Assembly: GCA_027533185.1 (NCBI GenBank)
Contig: JAPZTS010000004.1
Span: 62,001 to 126,000, forward strand
Direction: 5' to 3'
Source of the DNA: Leptospira sp.
GTDB taxonomy: Bacteria > Spirochaetota > Leptospiria > Leptospirales > Leptospiraceae
DNA: 64,000 bases
Shown: positions 27,602-37,152 of the stretch, one piece after another
How positions within the stretch are numbered: position 1 is the first letter of the stretch
How the letters are laid out: the number at the start of each line of letters is the position of its first letter
Program-made: the position numbers and the translations under genes
The notes under the pieces: model-generated
Database searches by the model: none
Told to the model about the DNA's origin: nothing
What the model saw: only the letters and a program-made list of their open reading frames with translations

Positions 27602-29344
27602 ATGAGTCAGAGAAAGATCGGACGGACATTGGGATCACATTGGGAAACCTTTCTCCACCTGTCTCAGGATGCAATTTGGTGTTACGAGCTGACATCTCCT
27701 ATGCCTTTAAGTCTTTCCGTCGAGGAACAAGTAAACCATCTGTATCGAAATACATTTGTTAAAGACTGCAATTTGGCTGCAGCAAGGCTGTATGGGTTTC
27801 AGACGGAAGTCGAAATGATTGGAAGGGAAATTCGTGAGTTCTTACCCCTTCCCAAAGACTTACATCCGATCCGCAGATTTGTTTTAGCTAATTTTTCCGA
27901 AGTGGACGTGGAATACAAGGAAGTCCATCCGACAGGAAAAGAACGATACTTTTTGATGAATGTCTATGGAGAGGTGGAGGAGGGGCATCTCATCCGTTAT
28001 TGGGGTATCCAAAAAGAAATTACTTCCACTAAAGAGTCTGAAAACCAACTGAAGGGACTCTTGCGGTTCACAGAATCCGTAAACAGAATTTCTCAACTCT
28101 TTATGGCGACAAAGTCAGAAGATACTGATTCCAGTATAGAAAAGGCTCTTGAAATTCTGGGAGGTTTTTCAAATGCAAGTAGGGCGTTCGTAGCAGAGAT
28201 ATCTCCTGATCGAACTACACTCTCCGTAACTTCAGAATGGCTTTTTCCTGGGATCCCATCTCTCATAGGAGTGGGTAAAAAATTACCGATTTCGAAATTG
28301 AATCCTGAGCGACTTGGGGTCCTCGCTGGAAATGGTTCCATAGATATCTTAGATACCTCTTTGCTGTTAGCCGAGCCTTGGCACATTACACTTTTTTCAC
28401 ATGCAAAGGTCCGAAGCATTTTCGTAGTTGGACTTAAAGATGAGGGAAGATTGATAGGAATTATCGGTATCACTTCTTATCAAGAGGTAAAGGAATTTAC
28501 AGACGAAGCAAAGCAGCTGTTATCTGTTGTTTCAGGGTTGGTTTCTCAGGTTATAGTCCGTGCGAAAAACGAATTGAAGTTAAGGATAAAAGAAAAAGCT
28601 CTCCAACGATTCTATTTTGATATCAAAGAAGATCTGGCATTAGCAAAAGTTACCCAAGAAGCCTGGGTGACTTCGGATTTTCCAAGTTTGCCTGGTGTTA
28701 CCATACACTCTCGATTTTTACCTTATGAACAAATTGGTGGTGATTTGATTTTGTGCGAAAAGTCAGCTGAGGGGAGCTTGATGGTCTTATTCGGTGATAT
28801 TTCAGGTCATGGTATCTCGGCTGCTTTAGTTTCTGGAATTGTTGCTGTTACTTTTAAAAAGTATGCAAAAGGAAATTTCTCTCCATCTGAGATTCTTCGC
28901 CATATTCATTTAGAATTGAGTCCATGGGTTCACAAACATCATATCTCCGCTTGTTTGTTCCAAATTGGGCCAGTCGAAAAAACCATTACCTTTTCGTTTG
29001 CAGGACATCCACCTGCGCTCACATGGAATCAGAATCTAAAAGAGATAAGTCTCATCCGCGATGAAATGTATCCTATCCTGCTTATGGAAGAATGGGAGGG
29101 TAAGGAATTTGTTAAGACCTTCCAAGAAGGAGACAGAATTCTTTTTTATTCCGATGGAATTTATGAATTGGAAGAAGAAGGTTTGGGGTATCTCGGACTG
29201 GATGACTTCATCTCTGAGACTACGGAAATAATCAAAAGCTCTGAAACCAGTATGGATATTTTTAAACAATTGATTTTGAACTGCCTTGTTGAAAAGGATC
29301 GTATCATTCATGATGATATTGCGATCCTTCTTATTGAGTTTTAA
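27602..29344 (+). CDS. PAS-GAF-SpoIIE (PP2C-type) serine phosphatase
   Basis: Cytoplasmic sensor phosphatase of the RsbU/SpoIIE class, expected to dephosphorylate a STAS protein. The N-terminal part (about 10-150) is PAS-like (AARLYGFQTEVEMIGREI ... YWGIQKEI). A GAF domain follows at about 165-320, then a short linker and the PP2C domain (about 345-580) with EQIGGDLILCE, FGDISGHGISAAL and the C-terminal DGIYELEEEGLGYLG and HDDIAILLIE. Acidic metal ligands are present. I use the ATG at 27602; a TTG at 27563 is possible. It ends with a 4-base convergent overlap on the next gene. Confidence 0.88.
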   Translation: MSQRKIGRTLGSHWETFLHLSQDAIWCYELTSPMPLSLSVEEQVNHLYRNTFVKDCNLAAARLYGFQTEVEMIGREIREFLPLPKDLHPIRRFVLANFSEVDVEYKEVHPTGKERYFLMNVYGEVEEGHLIRYWGIQKEITSTKESENQLKGLLRFTESVNRISQLFMATKSEDTDSSIEKALEILGGFSNASRAFVAEISPDRTTLSVTSEWLFPGIPSLIGVGKKLPISKLNPERLGVLAGNGSIDILDTSLLLAEPWHITLFSHAKVRSIFVVGLKDEGRLIGIIGITSYQEVKEFTDEAKQLLSVVSGLVSQVIVRAKNELKLRIKEKALQRFYFDIKEDLALAKVTQEAWVTSDFPSLPGVTIHSRFLPYEQIGGDLILCEKSAEGSLMVLFGDISGHGISAALVSGIVAVTFKKYAKGNFSPSEILRHIHLELSPWVHKHHISACLFQIGPVEKTITFSFAGHPPALTWNQNLKEISLIRDEMYPILLMEEWEGKEFVKTFQEGDRILFYSDGIYELEEEGLGYLGLDDFISETTEIIKSSETSMDIFKQLILNCLVEKDRIIHDDIAILLIEF

Positions 29345-30081
29345 TTATCCCGATCTGCGATATCCAAAGCCTTTGCGTCTGCCTCTGGATATTTTGAGAG
29401 GTATTCACTGACTGTCTTTTGTTTTCCTTCTAGTCTTCTTAAGTGATTTTCTATTATATAACCAAAGTCTAATTTTCCTGTTACGATCTCATATCTTTCT
29501 GTTTCTATAGTTCCCAAATCTAAATCGATTGGAACTTCGTTTGCTCGATCAGCATAGATTTTTGCTTTTTCCCAGTATGGAATGGCTTCCTTATAAAAAC
29601 TATGAGCGACCGAAAACGATTCTTTTAACTCGTGTGCCATATCCAAATTGTAAAAATACAAATGCCTTTTGTCAAACTTAGATGCGATCCTCATATAAGA
29701 TCTCATGATTTGGATATTGATATGCATAAACATGAGATTTCGATATTTATAGTATCCTGCTTCCGTTTTTGTTTCGCATAAGGCGTGTTTTGGGTGACGG
29801 AATCTTTTCTCCAAACTTATTTTAAGCCAATAGATATTTTTCCTAAGTTCGTTTTCATTGTAGTGTTGTTTTAGATTGTAGAGTTCGTAAAAATCTTCGA
29901 GATACTTTGGTTCCCATTTATGGAGTTTGTACGGGACCCAGTCTGAAAACTTTGTATAAGGACCATTCTTCTCATACTCGTAATTGTAGTCGATGTCTGT
30001 CTCCCAAGCGCCCAAGCTCGGAGAGAAAAGTAATGTCAGAGAAAAAAGCAGAATAAAGAAAATTTGGACCGGGCGGAACAT
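29341..30081 (-). CDS. Secreted helical protein, possible FcpA/FcpB-like
   Basis: A 246-residue protein with a signal peptide (cleavage likely after SPSLGA, residues 20-25). The mature part is Tyr-, Trp- and His-rich and predicted helical by eye, for example KWEPKYLEDFYELYNLKQHY and NENELRKNIYWLKISLEKRF. It resembles what I recall of the Leptospira flagellar-coiling/sheath proteins FcpA and FcpB, which are exported helical proteins. I cannot verify that here and the assignment is tentative. It is monocistronic, next to a two-component operon on the same strand. Confidence 0.75.
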   Translation of the reverse strand: MFRPVQIFFILLFSLTLLFSPSLGAWETDIDYNYEYEKNGPYTKFSDWVPYKLHKWEPKYLEDFYELYNLKQHYNENELRKNIYWLKISLEKRFRHPKHALCETKTEAGYYKYRNLMFMHINIQIMRSYMRIASKFDKRHLYFYNLDMAHELKESFSVAHSFYKEAIPYWEKAKIYADRANEVPIDLDLGTIETERYEIVTGKLDFGYIIENHLRRLEGKQKTVSEYLSKYPEADAKALDIADRDN

Positions 30082-30127
30082 CTATACAAAAGATCGGCAT
30101 TTTTCTCGAAAACAAGATGGGTTTTGC

Positions 30128-30805
30128 TTATAAGGGAGATAGGTTTCCTTCCCATTTGTAACCGACCCCCCTGACATTTCGGATGGATTCAACCCCCAGG
30201 GCATCTCTAAGGCGAACGATTGCATTGTCTATGGTTCGCTCTGTCGGAAAACTCTCTTCTCCAACCAATTCATCCAAAATTTCAGAGCGGGAAAAAACCT
30301 TTTCCGAGTTTGAGAGGAGTAAGCTGAGTAAGGCACAGTCTCGTTTGGAGAGGAGAATGGATCCGGATTTCGTTTTGATTTCAAAGGAATCCAAATGGAT
30401 TTCTACACTTCCATACTTCCATTTTTTTCCCAAGTTGGGTTTAGTTTGGGCAAGTACCCGCTCCAGGCGGATCATAAATTCTTTTAGATGAAATGGTTTC
30501 GGAATAAATTCCACAGCTCCAATCTCGAATCCAAGCAAACGTTCTTTCGCACCTGCCTGAGCGGTCAGGAATAAAAAAGGTAGATTGGAATTTTTGGTTC
30601 GAAGGGCTTTTGCCAAATCAAATCCGTTCCCATCAGGAAGCCGAAGATCTAAAATGGCCAAAGAAAACTCTTGGGTATTTATCGTTTCTAGGGCCGCGGT
30701 GTATGTTTTTTCTAAACGAACGCGGAATTTTTCTTTTTCCAAACGTTCTTTAATTGTTTCTCCAAGTCCTTCATCATCTTCGACTAATAAAAGATATGGT
30801 TTCAT
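30128..30805 (-). CDS. OmpR-family response regulator
   Basis: Receiver domain (1-115) with acidic pocket VEDDEG, phospho-acceptor D53 in LAILDLRLPDG, and the conserved lysine in FIPKPFHLKE. A winged-helix DNA-binding domain (about 125-222) ends with TIDNAIVRLRDAL and NVRGVGYKWEG. It is the second gene of a histidine kinase/response regulator pair and overlaps the kinase by 4 bases. Target genes are unknown. The divergent neighbour is class I aldolase, but it is separated by the kinase gene. Confidence 0.94.
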   Translation of the reverse strand: MKPYLLLVEDDEGLGETIKERLEKEKFRVRLEKTYTAALETINTQEFSLAILDLRLPDGNGFDLAKALRTKNSNLPFLFLTAQAGAKERLLGFEIGAVEFIPKPFHLKEFMIRLERVLAQTKPNLGKKWKYGSVEIHLDSFEIKTKSGSILLSKRDCALLSLLLSNSEKVFSRSEILDELVGEESFPTERTIDNAIVRLRDALGVESIRNVRGVGYKWEGNLSPL

Positions 30806-31704
30806 GAGTAAGTATCAAACTCCATCTGAACTAAAAAACCAACTTCAGTGTTTTTGAAAAACAAATCGCCCTTCATTTTCTCTACCAATTTTTTGACTAT
30901 ATAAAGACCGATTCCCGTTCCGCTGGTTTGTTTGTGCCTCAAAAAAGGAACACCTAGTTGTTTCCAATTTCCTGAAAATCCTTTTCCATTGTCTTGGATG
31001 CAAAAACAAATTTTATGATTAGCTATTGTATTCTCTTTCATTTGGACATGAATTTCAACAGAACTGGCGTTACCATGTCGTTTGGCGTTTTCGACTAAAT
31101 TTTTTAAGATAGATTCAAATGCTTTTTTATCTAAAAAAAGTTTTGTGTTCGGATCAGATGCAAAGATCCATTTCAAATTTGTTTCTTTATGGTCAAAGGA
31201 CTCTTTAATTTCTTTGGGTGTTACAGATTCAACAAACAACGGTTCGCCCTGCATAAGACTCGCTAAATAGAATGCATTAGCCATCTGTGATTCGATACGA
31301 TTGTTTTCCTTCCATAATTTTTTAAGTCTAACTTGTAAATCTTTGTTTTTGGAATCTTCGAGTAAGGCCTCGATTTGTAGTTGCAGGCTTGCAAGGGGAG
31401 TTTTCATTTCGTGGGTGACAGTTGAAAAAAAATCCGTGATCAGTTTACTTCTCTTTTGGTCTCTGTAGGAGAGAACGGTTAGGGTAATTCCTCCCAAAGT
31501 GAGAAGGCTTATGAAAAAGGAACCCTCCCACTTTAACATCCAGCTGACTCTCGCAAGTTCGTTGTAGCTCTCGTTTGTTACGGAAATTTCGGATATCGTT
31601 TTTGCTTGGCGGATTCCTAAGACCCACCACCAGACTCCGAGAGACACTGTCATCACGAGCCAAGCTATGGAAAATAGCATTCTAATCTTTGCGCTACCCT
31701 TCAT
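30802..31704 (-). CDS. Membrane sensor histidine kinase
   Basis: A 300-residue kinase with two N-terminal helices (about 8-30 and 61-80) flanking a short periplasmic loop of about 30 residues. The phospho-acceptor H98 sits in FFSTVTHEMKTPLASL. The HATPase domain contains ESILKNLVENAKRHGN (N box), CIQDNGKGFSGNW, and GTGIGLYIVKKLVEKMKG. No HAMP or PAS domain is present. The very small periplasmic loop suggests sensing within the membrane or through a partner. It is cotranscribed with the downstream regulator. Confidence 0.92.
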   Translation of the reverse strand: MKGSAKIRMLFSIAWLVMTVSLGVWWWVLGIRQAKTISEISVTNESYNELARVSWMLKWEGSFFISLLTLGGITLTVLSYRDQKRSKLITDFFSTVTHEMKTPLASLQLQIEALLEDSKNKDLQVRLKKLWKENNRIESQMANAFYLASLMQGEPLFVESVTPKEIKESFDHKETNLKWIFASDPNTKLFLDKKAFESILKNLVENAKRHGNASSVEIHVQMKENTIANHKICFCIQDNGKGFSGNWKQLGVPFLRHKQTSGTGIGLYIVKKLVEKMKGDLFFKNTEVGFLVQMEFDTYS

Positions 31705-31824
31705 AAGTCACAGGATTTAAAACAAACACTACCCGTCTTTCACAATAGAGAAAAAAGAAATCCTTCCTTAAAATATCTTGTCACAAGGAGCCAAAAGCAG
31801 ATTCTTTCTTAGAGGAGAACTACT

Positions 31825-32889
31825 TTGAACTTCGACGAAATTTCGAAACATCTTGGAAAAGACGCAGAATCCCTTCTAGGATTCAATTCACCAAAAATAG
31901 CAAAAGAACTCATCCACGTACCGGGAAGCGATTGGGTAGATAGAATTTTTGCCCCAACTGACAGATCCATTCCCGTTTTGAGAAGTATCCAGACTCTTCT
32001 CGGTCATGGTCGTTTGGGTGGAACAGGCTACGTGTCCATTCTGCCCGTGGACCAAGGGATCGAACACTCTGCTGGCGCATCCTTCGCAAAAAACCCAATC
32101 TACTTTGATGGAGAAAATATCATCAAATTGGCGATGGAAGGAGGTTGTAACGGTGTTGCAACTACTTTGGGAGTTTTGGGATCGGTTGCAAGAAAGTATG
32201 CCCACAAAATCCCTTTTATTCTAAAGATCAACCATAATGAACTGTTGACCTATCCAAACAAAAGTGAACAGATTCTTTTTGCTACTGTAAAACAAGCATA
32301 TGACCAAGGTTGTACTGCAATTGGTGCAACGATTTATTTTGGTTCTCAGGACGCTGGTCGAGAAATCATCGAGATATCTAATATCTTTCAGATGGCACAT
32401 GAAATGGGTATGGCAACCATCCTCTGGTGTTATGTTCGGAACAATGCGTTCAAAAAAGACAAGGACTATCATGTCTCTGCAGATCTTACAGGCCAAGCAA
32501 ACCACTTGGGAGTTACAATCCAAGCGGACATTATCAAACAAAAACTCCCTGAAAACAATGGTGGATACAATGTCCTAAACCAGGAGTCCAGTTATGGAAA
32601 AACAGATAAACGAATCTATACGGATTTAACATCTGATCACCCAATTGACCTAACACGCTATCAGGTTGCGAATTGTTATATGGGACGAGCAGGTCTTATC
32701 AACTCGGGCGGAGCTTCTGGTGAAAACGATTTACAAGATGCTATCAAAACTGCAGTGATAAACAAAAGAGCAGGTGGAATGGGACTCATTTCCGGCAGAA
32801 AGGCATTCCAAAAGCCGATGAAGGAAGGAGTTGCTCTACTAAATGCGATCCAGGATGTATATCTGTCCAAAGAGATCACAGTCGCTTAA
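31825..32889 (+). CDS. fbaB: Fructose-bisphosphate aldolase, class I (FbaB type)
   Basis: Cleaves fructose 1,6-bisphosphate through a Schiff base in glycolysis and gluconeogenesis. The 354 residues include [20 protein letters not shown], the lysine-containing [29 protein letters not shown], and the phosphate-binding end [16 protein letters not shown]. The TTG start at 31825 is preceded by GAGGAG at 31812-31817. malQ follows 6 bases after the stop, so a carbohydrate-use operon is likely. Confidence 0.93.
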   Translation: MNFDEISKHLGKDAESLLGFNSPKIAKELIHVPGSDWVDRIFAPTDRSIPVLRSIQTLLGHGRLGGTGYVSILPVDQGIEHSAGASFAKNPIYFDGENIIKLAMEGGCNGVATTLGVLGSVARKYAHKIPFILKINHNELLTYPNKSEQILFATVKQAYDQGCTAIGATIYFGSQDAGREIIEISNIFQMAHEMGMATILWCYVRNNAFKKDKDYHVSADLTGQANHLGVTIQADIIKQKLPENNGGYNVLNQESSYGKTDKRIYTDLTSDHPIDLTRYQVANCYMGRAGLINSGGASGENDLQDAIKTAVINKRAGGMGLISGRKAFQKPMKEGVALLNAIQDVYLSKEITVA

Positions 32890-32895
32890 CCACTC

Positions 32896-34614
32896 TTGGA
32901 AGCATCTTCCATCAAAGAAAAAAGGAGAGGTGGGATTCTCGTCCCCCTTTCCTCGCTTCTCTCCCGATATTCTTTTGAATCGGGAGATATCCACAGTCTC
33001 TATCCGTTAGCCGAGTTTGCCAAAGAAGTAGGATTTTCAATCATCCAACTTCTTCCTTTAAATGATACAGGTTTTGGAACCTCTCCTTATAGTGCTATTT
33101 CTGCATTTGCAATTGACCCCTTATATATATCTCTTCACGATTTAGGAATAGAACTTTATACCCGCAAAAAAGAATTTTCAAAGAAAATCAATCATGCAAG
33201 AATTCGCGATGCAAAACTAGCGGCATTGCGAAAGAGATATGATGAAAATCTCACATCCAATCAAAACTTAGCACACCAATTTTTGGAAAAAAATTCCTGG
33301 TGTTACGGATATTCATCCTTTCGCCAAATATTAACTGAGACAAATGGATCTCCCTGGTGGTCCTGGAAAGAAGAATTCCAAAATCCAAGCCATGCAAAGG
33401 AAATCTGTTTTTCAAAAAAGAAAGACGATACATTGTTTTGGGTTTACCTTCAAAAGATTGCTTTTGATCAGTTATCGGCTGTTAAAGAACATTTTGAAAT
33501 ATTAGGAATTTTCTTAAAAGGAGATATGCCGATCTTAACTTCCAAAAACTCTAGCGATGTTTGGGAATACCGAGACTACTTCCAGATGGATTTGCATGCA
33601 GGTGCACCGCCAGATCAGTTTTCCCCCACGGGCCAAAATTGGGGTTTTCCTGTTTTGAATTGGGATGTTTTAAAACAGACAAACTACCAATGGTGGAAAG
33701 ACAGATTAAACTATTTGGAGCATTTTTTCCACCTCTATAGGATTGACCATGTGATCGGTATGTACCGTATTTGGGCCGTGCCAAGCAATGAAGAAACGGC
33801 TGTTCATGGTTGGTTCCACCCACAGGAGGGAACACCTAAGGAAAAATTTGTAGACATGGGTTTGGACCCAAGTGAGTTTGTCACAAAACATCTGATATAT
33901 GAGTTTAAAAAAGACAGTTTTATATTCACTTGGGATTTTTGGAAAAAACCAGGTTATTTGGAATTGTCCGAAGAAACAAAAGCAAAGTTATACCCTCTGT
34001 CAGAATTGAATTTGGCATTGGATGAAAAAATATGGAAGGAAGCAGGTGAAGAGATTCTTGATCTCTTTTCTTCGCAGTCTTCTATGGTCCCATGTGCGGA
34101 AGATTTAGGTTCAGTGCCTCATTTTATACGCGAATCGCTTCGGGAACGAGAAATGTTAGGTATCGACGTAGTCAGATGGACTAAATCATTTGAAACGGGA
34201 GAATTTATCCCTCCTGAAGGATACCGTGAGTTTGCTGTCTCCACCTTATCCACACATGATACGAGTTTGGTTATGGATTGGTGGAAAAAGGAAGGAAACC
34301 TAGCCGAAAATATCGAACATTTTTTTCTGAAACGAGGAAAGTCAAAACCGGAAGAAGATTCGGAGATACTGGAGGGACTTCTGGATTACGTTTTCCAAAC
34401 CAAAAGTATCCTATCCATCGTTCTTTTACAGGATCTTTGCCTGGGAGAACCAGAAATTCTTTCGAAACCAGAAAGGCACAGAATTAATGTTCCGGGAACG
34501 TCTGAGTCTTTGAATTGGAATTATAGATTTCCTTACATAATCGAAGATTTTGCAAACAACGCTTGGCGCGTAAAAACACTACGGAATCTTTTGATTGGGG
34601 CAGATCGTCTGTAA
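32896..34614 (+). CDS. malQ: 4-alpha-glucanotransferase (amylomaltase)
   Basis: Disproportionates alpha-1,4 glucans; a GH77 enzyme. The 572 residues contain GFSIIQLLPLNDTGFGTSPYS near 45-65, the nucleophile region YRIDHVIGMYRIW (about 277-289), PCAEDLGSVP (about 397-406), and the third acidic site STLSTHDTSLVMDW. The start is TTG only 6 bases after the aldolase stop with no clear ribosome-binding site, which argues for coupling. Leptospira are usually grown on fatty acids, so this pair probably serves internal glycogen or sugar phosphate pools (inference). Confidence 0.93.
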   Translation: MEASSIKEKRRGGILVPLSSLLSRYSFESGDIHSLYPLAEFAKEVGFSIIQLLPLNDTGFGTSPYSAISAFAIDPLYISLHDLGIELYTRKKEFSKKINHARIRDAKLAALRKRYDENLTSNQNLAHQFLEKNSWCYGYSSFRQILTETNGSPWWSWKEEFQNPSHAKEICFSKKKDDTLFWVYLQKIAFDQLSAVKEHFEILGIFLKGDMPILTSKNSSDVWEYRDYFQMDLHAGAPPDQFSPTGQNWGFPVLNWDVLKQTNYQWWKDRLNYLEHFFHLYRIDHVIGMYRIWAVPSNEETAVHGWFHPQEGTPKEKFVDMGLDPSEFVTKHLIYEFKKDSFIFTWDFWKKPGYLELSEETKAKLYPLSELNLALDEKIWKEAGEEILDLFSSQSSMVPCAEDLGSVPHFIRESLREREMLGIDVVRWTKSFETGEFIPPEGYREFAVSTLSTHDTSLVMDWWKKEGNLAENIEHFFLKRGKSKPEEDSEILEGLLDYVFQTKSILSIVLLQDLCLGEPEILSKPERHRINVPGTSESLNWNYRFPYIIEDFANNAWRVKTLRNLLIGADRL

Positions 34615-34692
34615 TTTTTTTTTCTCCTCCGACAGAATCGTTCAAGCCAAGTTTTTATGTTTCGATTAGAATGATTCAAAAAGGAGTCGATC

Positions 34693-35235
34693 ATGAGATT
34701 TGCTAAAGAAATGGCATTCTATTCTGCCTACCACCAAGAAAAGAGAAATGTATACATCCATGTATTGGGAGTTCCTCTCATTACATTTACTTTGTTTTTG
34801 GTTTTAAGCCGATTTAGTTTGCTGGAAGTAGCAGGATTTCCAATTTCCTATTCGATGCTGTTTATGGTAATTGTCCTGGGTTACTATTACACTCTAGATG
34901 TATTATTTGCCTTTGCCGCAACCATCTTATTTGGCGGTTTATTTGTAGCTGCTGAAATGATAACAAAGTCATTGGCTCCTGAGATTGCCTGGACCATTTT
35001 TGGATTTGGTCAAATATTCGGTTGGGGTGCCCAGTTCTATGGACATTTCATTTTTGAAAAAGGACGACCTGCCTTGTTTGACAATCTATTCCAAGCACTA
35101 GTTTCAGCCCCACTTTTTGTAGTTGCAGATGTATTTTTTGAATTGGGTTACAGATTAGATGTAAAACAAGCAGTCGAAGCAGAATTGAAAGGGAAGGGGC
35201 TATACAAAGATTTTTCTAAACTCAAAACTTCTTAA
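34693..35235 (+). CDS. DUF962/Mpo1-like membrane protein
   Basis: A 180-residue polytopic membrane protein of the family that includes yeast Mpo1, an iron-dependent dioxygenase for 2-hydroxy fatty acids. Typical signatures are AFYSAYHQEKRNVYIHVLGVP near the N-terminus and GWGAQFYGHFIFEKGRPAL near 115-133. Conserved histidines are visible in both. Four membrane helices lie between and after them. A fatty-acid role is attractive for a fatty-acid-consuming spirochete but is only inferred. AAGGAG precedes the ATG. It is probably terminated by a hairpin located inside the convergent AraC gene. Confidence 0.87.
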   Translation: MRFAKEMAFYSAYHQEKRNVYIHVLGVPLITFTLFLVLSRFSLLEVAGFPISYSMLFMVIVLGYYYTLDVLFAFAATILFGGLFVAAEMITKSLAPEIAWTIFGFGQIFGWGAQFYGHFIFEKGRPALFDNLFQALVSAPLFVVADVFFELGYRLDVKQAVEAELKGKGLYKDFSKLKTS

Positions 35236-35257
35236 AAGAATTCTAATCTAGAAAAAA

Positions 35258-36019
35258 CTAACAAAAGCATACTTTTTTCAATTGAGACCCTCCTAAAAAC
35301 AAGGAGGGTTTTACACCGAACATTTTTTTGAACGTCCGACTTAAGTGCGCTTGGTCACTAAAACCGGCACTATGCGACGCTTCTGTGAGATTCCCTCCAG
35401 TTTGCAGGTGTTTTGCGGCAATATGAAGTCGCTTCCATAAAAGAAATTGCCTGAGGGGAATTCCCATATTTTCTTTGAACAGGTGCATAAATCGATCCGG
35501 AGATAGGCCCGTTTTTTCTGAAATCTCTCTAATTCGAATTCCTTCTGGTAGGATATTTGAAATGATTTCAATTGCCTGCTCAATTCTTGGATCGAGTTCT
35601 GTTACTAAACTCGAAGAAGATCCTAATTCATTCAATATCTTACTATATAAATGTTTAACGGATTCACAATTGATATCTTCATATAAAATCGGTTTGGCTA
35701 AATCAGAAATGATATTTGCTGTTTGGTCTGGAATCAATTTTGGTTCCCTGTTTAGTTTTAAGGACTTGTATTCTTCCGTTTTTGGATCAAGTTGGATGAC
35801 AAAGATATTTGTTTCAGGTGCTTCTAGTTTGTGAAAATAATTTGGTGGTAGAATTACTGCATTTGTAGTAAGGACATTCCTTTGACAGTGTAGTAAGAAA
35901 GGTTTTCTTTCTGAAAATAGGATAGAGGCTGCGTAGTGGGAATGAAATTCTGTAAGGATACCTGCACAGCCTAAAAAGATGCGTTCTCGAAAGTAGAATA
36001 AACTTCCAAATCCAGTCAC
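35258..36019 (-). CDS. AraC-family transcriptional regulator
   Basis: A 253-residue regulator. The N-terminal half is cupin-like (ILTEFHSHYAASILFSERKP). The C-terminal half holds two helix-turn-helix motifs (IREISEKTGLSPDRFMHLFKE and TEASHSAGFSDQAHLSRTFK) and ends with the typical KKMFGVKPSLF. About 15 extra residues follow (GGSQLKKVCFC). The start is GTG, 2 bases after the DUF900 stop, so it is the last gene of the envelope operon. Its ligand and targets are unknown. Confidence 0.92.
   Translation of the reverse strand: MTGFGSLFYFRERIFLGCAGILTEFHSHYAASILFSERKPFLLHCQRNVLTTNAVILPPNYFHKLEAPETNIFVIQLDPKTEEYKSLKLNREPKLIPDQTANIISDLAKPILYEDINCESVKHLYSKILNELGSSSSLVTELDPRIEQAIEIISNILPEGIRIREISEKTGLSPDRFMHLFKENMGIPLRQFLLWKRLHIAAKHLQTGGNLTEASHSAGFSDQAHLSRTFKKMFGVKPSLFLGGSQLKKVCFC
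35287..35312 (+). terminator. Intrinsic terminator lying inside the AraC gene
   Basis: ACCCTCCT (35287-35294) and AGGAGGGT (35302-35309) form a perfect 8-pair stem with an AAAAACA loop and a short T run. It is oriented to end the plus-strand DUF962 transcript, about 50 bases past its stop. It lies within the C-terminal extension codons of the opposing AraC gene. Confidence 0.65.
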
Positions 36020-36021
36020 AT

Positions 36022-37152
36022 CTACTTACGCAGTACCCAATTTTCTCCGTTGTTTGCGCCAGATCTACGAATAAAAAGTCGTTTCTCGACTGATACTCCA
36101 AATAATACCTGATACATGTCTGTCAGTATCGGGCGAGAGGAGTAATAACCATGACCAAGTCCACCTACACCCAGGACCGGTGAATCGACCTCGTTTACAT
36201 TGATGACATCGACACCAGGGTATTTAAAGCACATACCAGCTCTTTGTCCGCCGTTTACTTTCTGTGAAGCGAGTAGAGCGTTGTCACCAGGTGAACAATA
36301 AAGAGTCACTCGATTGGATACACCGAGAAGTCCCGGGAGTACTAACGAAAATTCAGCTCGATCATAATCTGGTGCATTTAAGACGAGTTCCGTGATCCAC
36401 TTGGATGCCCCCCCTTCCGCACTTGCTTCACTTATGGCAGGTAATACTACCTGATGCCCCATACTATGAACCACAAGATGCAATTTTTTGCCCGTGGATT
36501 TGATCGATTTTAAGAATGTTAAAAATGGGTTTCGATTGATTTTTGCCTCCGCAAAATTGGATTCATAAACCGAACGAACCATAACCTGACCAAGAAGACT
36601 GGCTTCCGAACCTGCAGGCCAGGAATACAAAACTACATCACCTTGGAATTTTAGATCGAATTTGATTTGTGCTGCACGTGTGGCAGCTTCATCAAAGTTG
36701 ACATTGAATCCGTGAACAAAAATGAGAATTTCTTTGGCTTTGGATTCTTTGAGTTTCGAGAAAAAATCTGACTCATTTAAATTGAGTCTGCCTTTCAATT
36801 GGAAGAATTTACTTTTGTCAGCTTTGTTATCTAAAGAGATATCGCCAATGGCTCGGTTTGTCGGAGTGCTAACTAGACAGGTTCCGTAATGAGGATTGAT
36901 ATCGGTAATAAAGCCGTAAGCGGCCTCATCACAATTTTCTTTGTTTGTAAGTTCTCTTCGAGTCGTTACATAGTGTACGTTTATTATTTTTTGATCATCG
37001 AAAGGTTCTTGAATCGTTTCATTGATCATCACACCAATTTCTTTTGGGACACAGGACCAAAGCTGGATGATTAGGTTTAAGAAAAATAATTTTGTTAATA
37101 GTTTTGATGTTAGGTAATGTTTTGAAATCTCATTTTTTTGGGAATGTTTCAT
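36022..37152 (-). CDS. DUF900 alpha/beta hydrolase, probable lipoprotein
   Basis: A 376-residue hydrolase. After a long positively charged start, a hydrophobic segment ends in LWSC, a plausible lipobox (about residues 31-34). The fold is marked by EILIFVHGFNVNFDEAATRA (oxyanion and HG motif) and LHLVVHSMGHQVVLPA, where HSMGH holds the nucleophile serine. This is the DUF900 group, whose substrates are poorly known. It overlaps the M23 peptidase gene by 4 bases, and AraC follows 2 bases later. A role in envelope maintenance is inferred from the operon. Confidence 0.85.
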   Translation of the reverse strand: MKHSQKNEISKHYLTSKLLTKLFFLNLIIQLWSCVPKEIGVMINETIQEPFDDQKIINVHYVTTRRELTNKENCDEAAYGFITDINPHYGTCLVSTPTNRAIGDISLDNKADKSKFFQLKGRLNLNESDFFSKLKESKAKEILIFVHGFNVNFDEAATRAAQIKFDLKFQGDVVLYSWPAGSEASLLGQVMVRSVYESNFAEAKINRNPFLTFLKSIKSTGKKLHLVVHSMGHQVVLPAISEASAEGGASKWITELVLNAPDYDRAEFSLVLPGLLGVSNRVTLYCSPGDNALLASQKVNGGQRAGMCFKYPGVDVINVNEVDSPVLGVGGLGHGYYSSRPILTDMYQVLFGVSVEKRLFIRRSGANNGENWVLRK

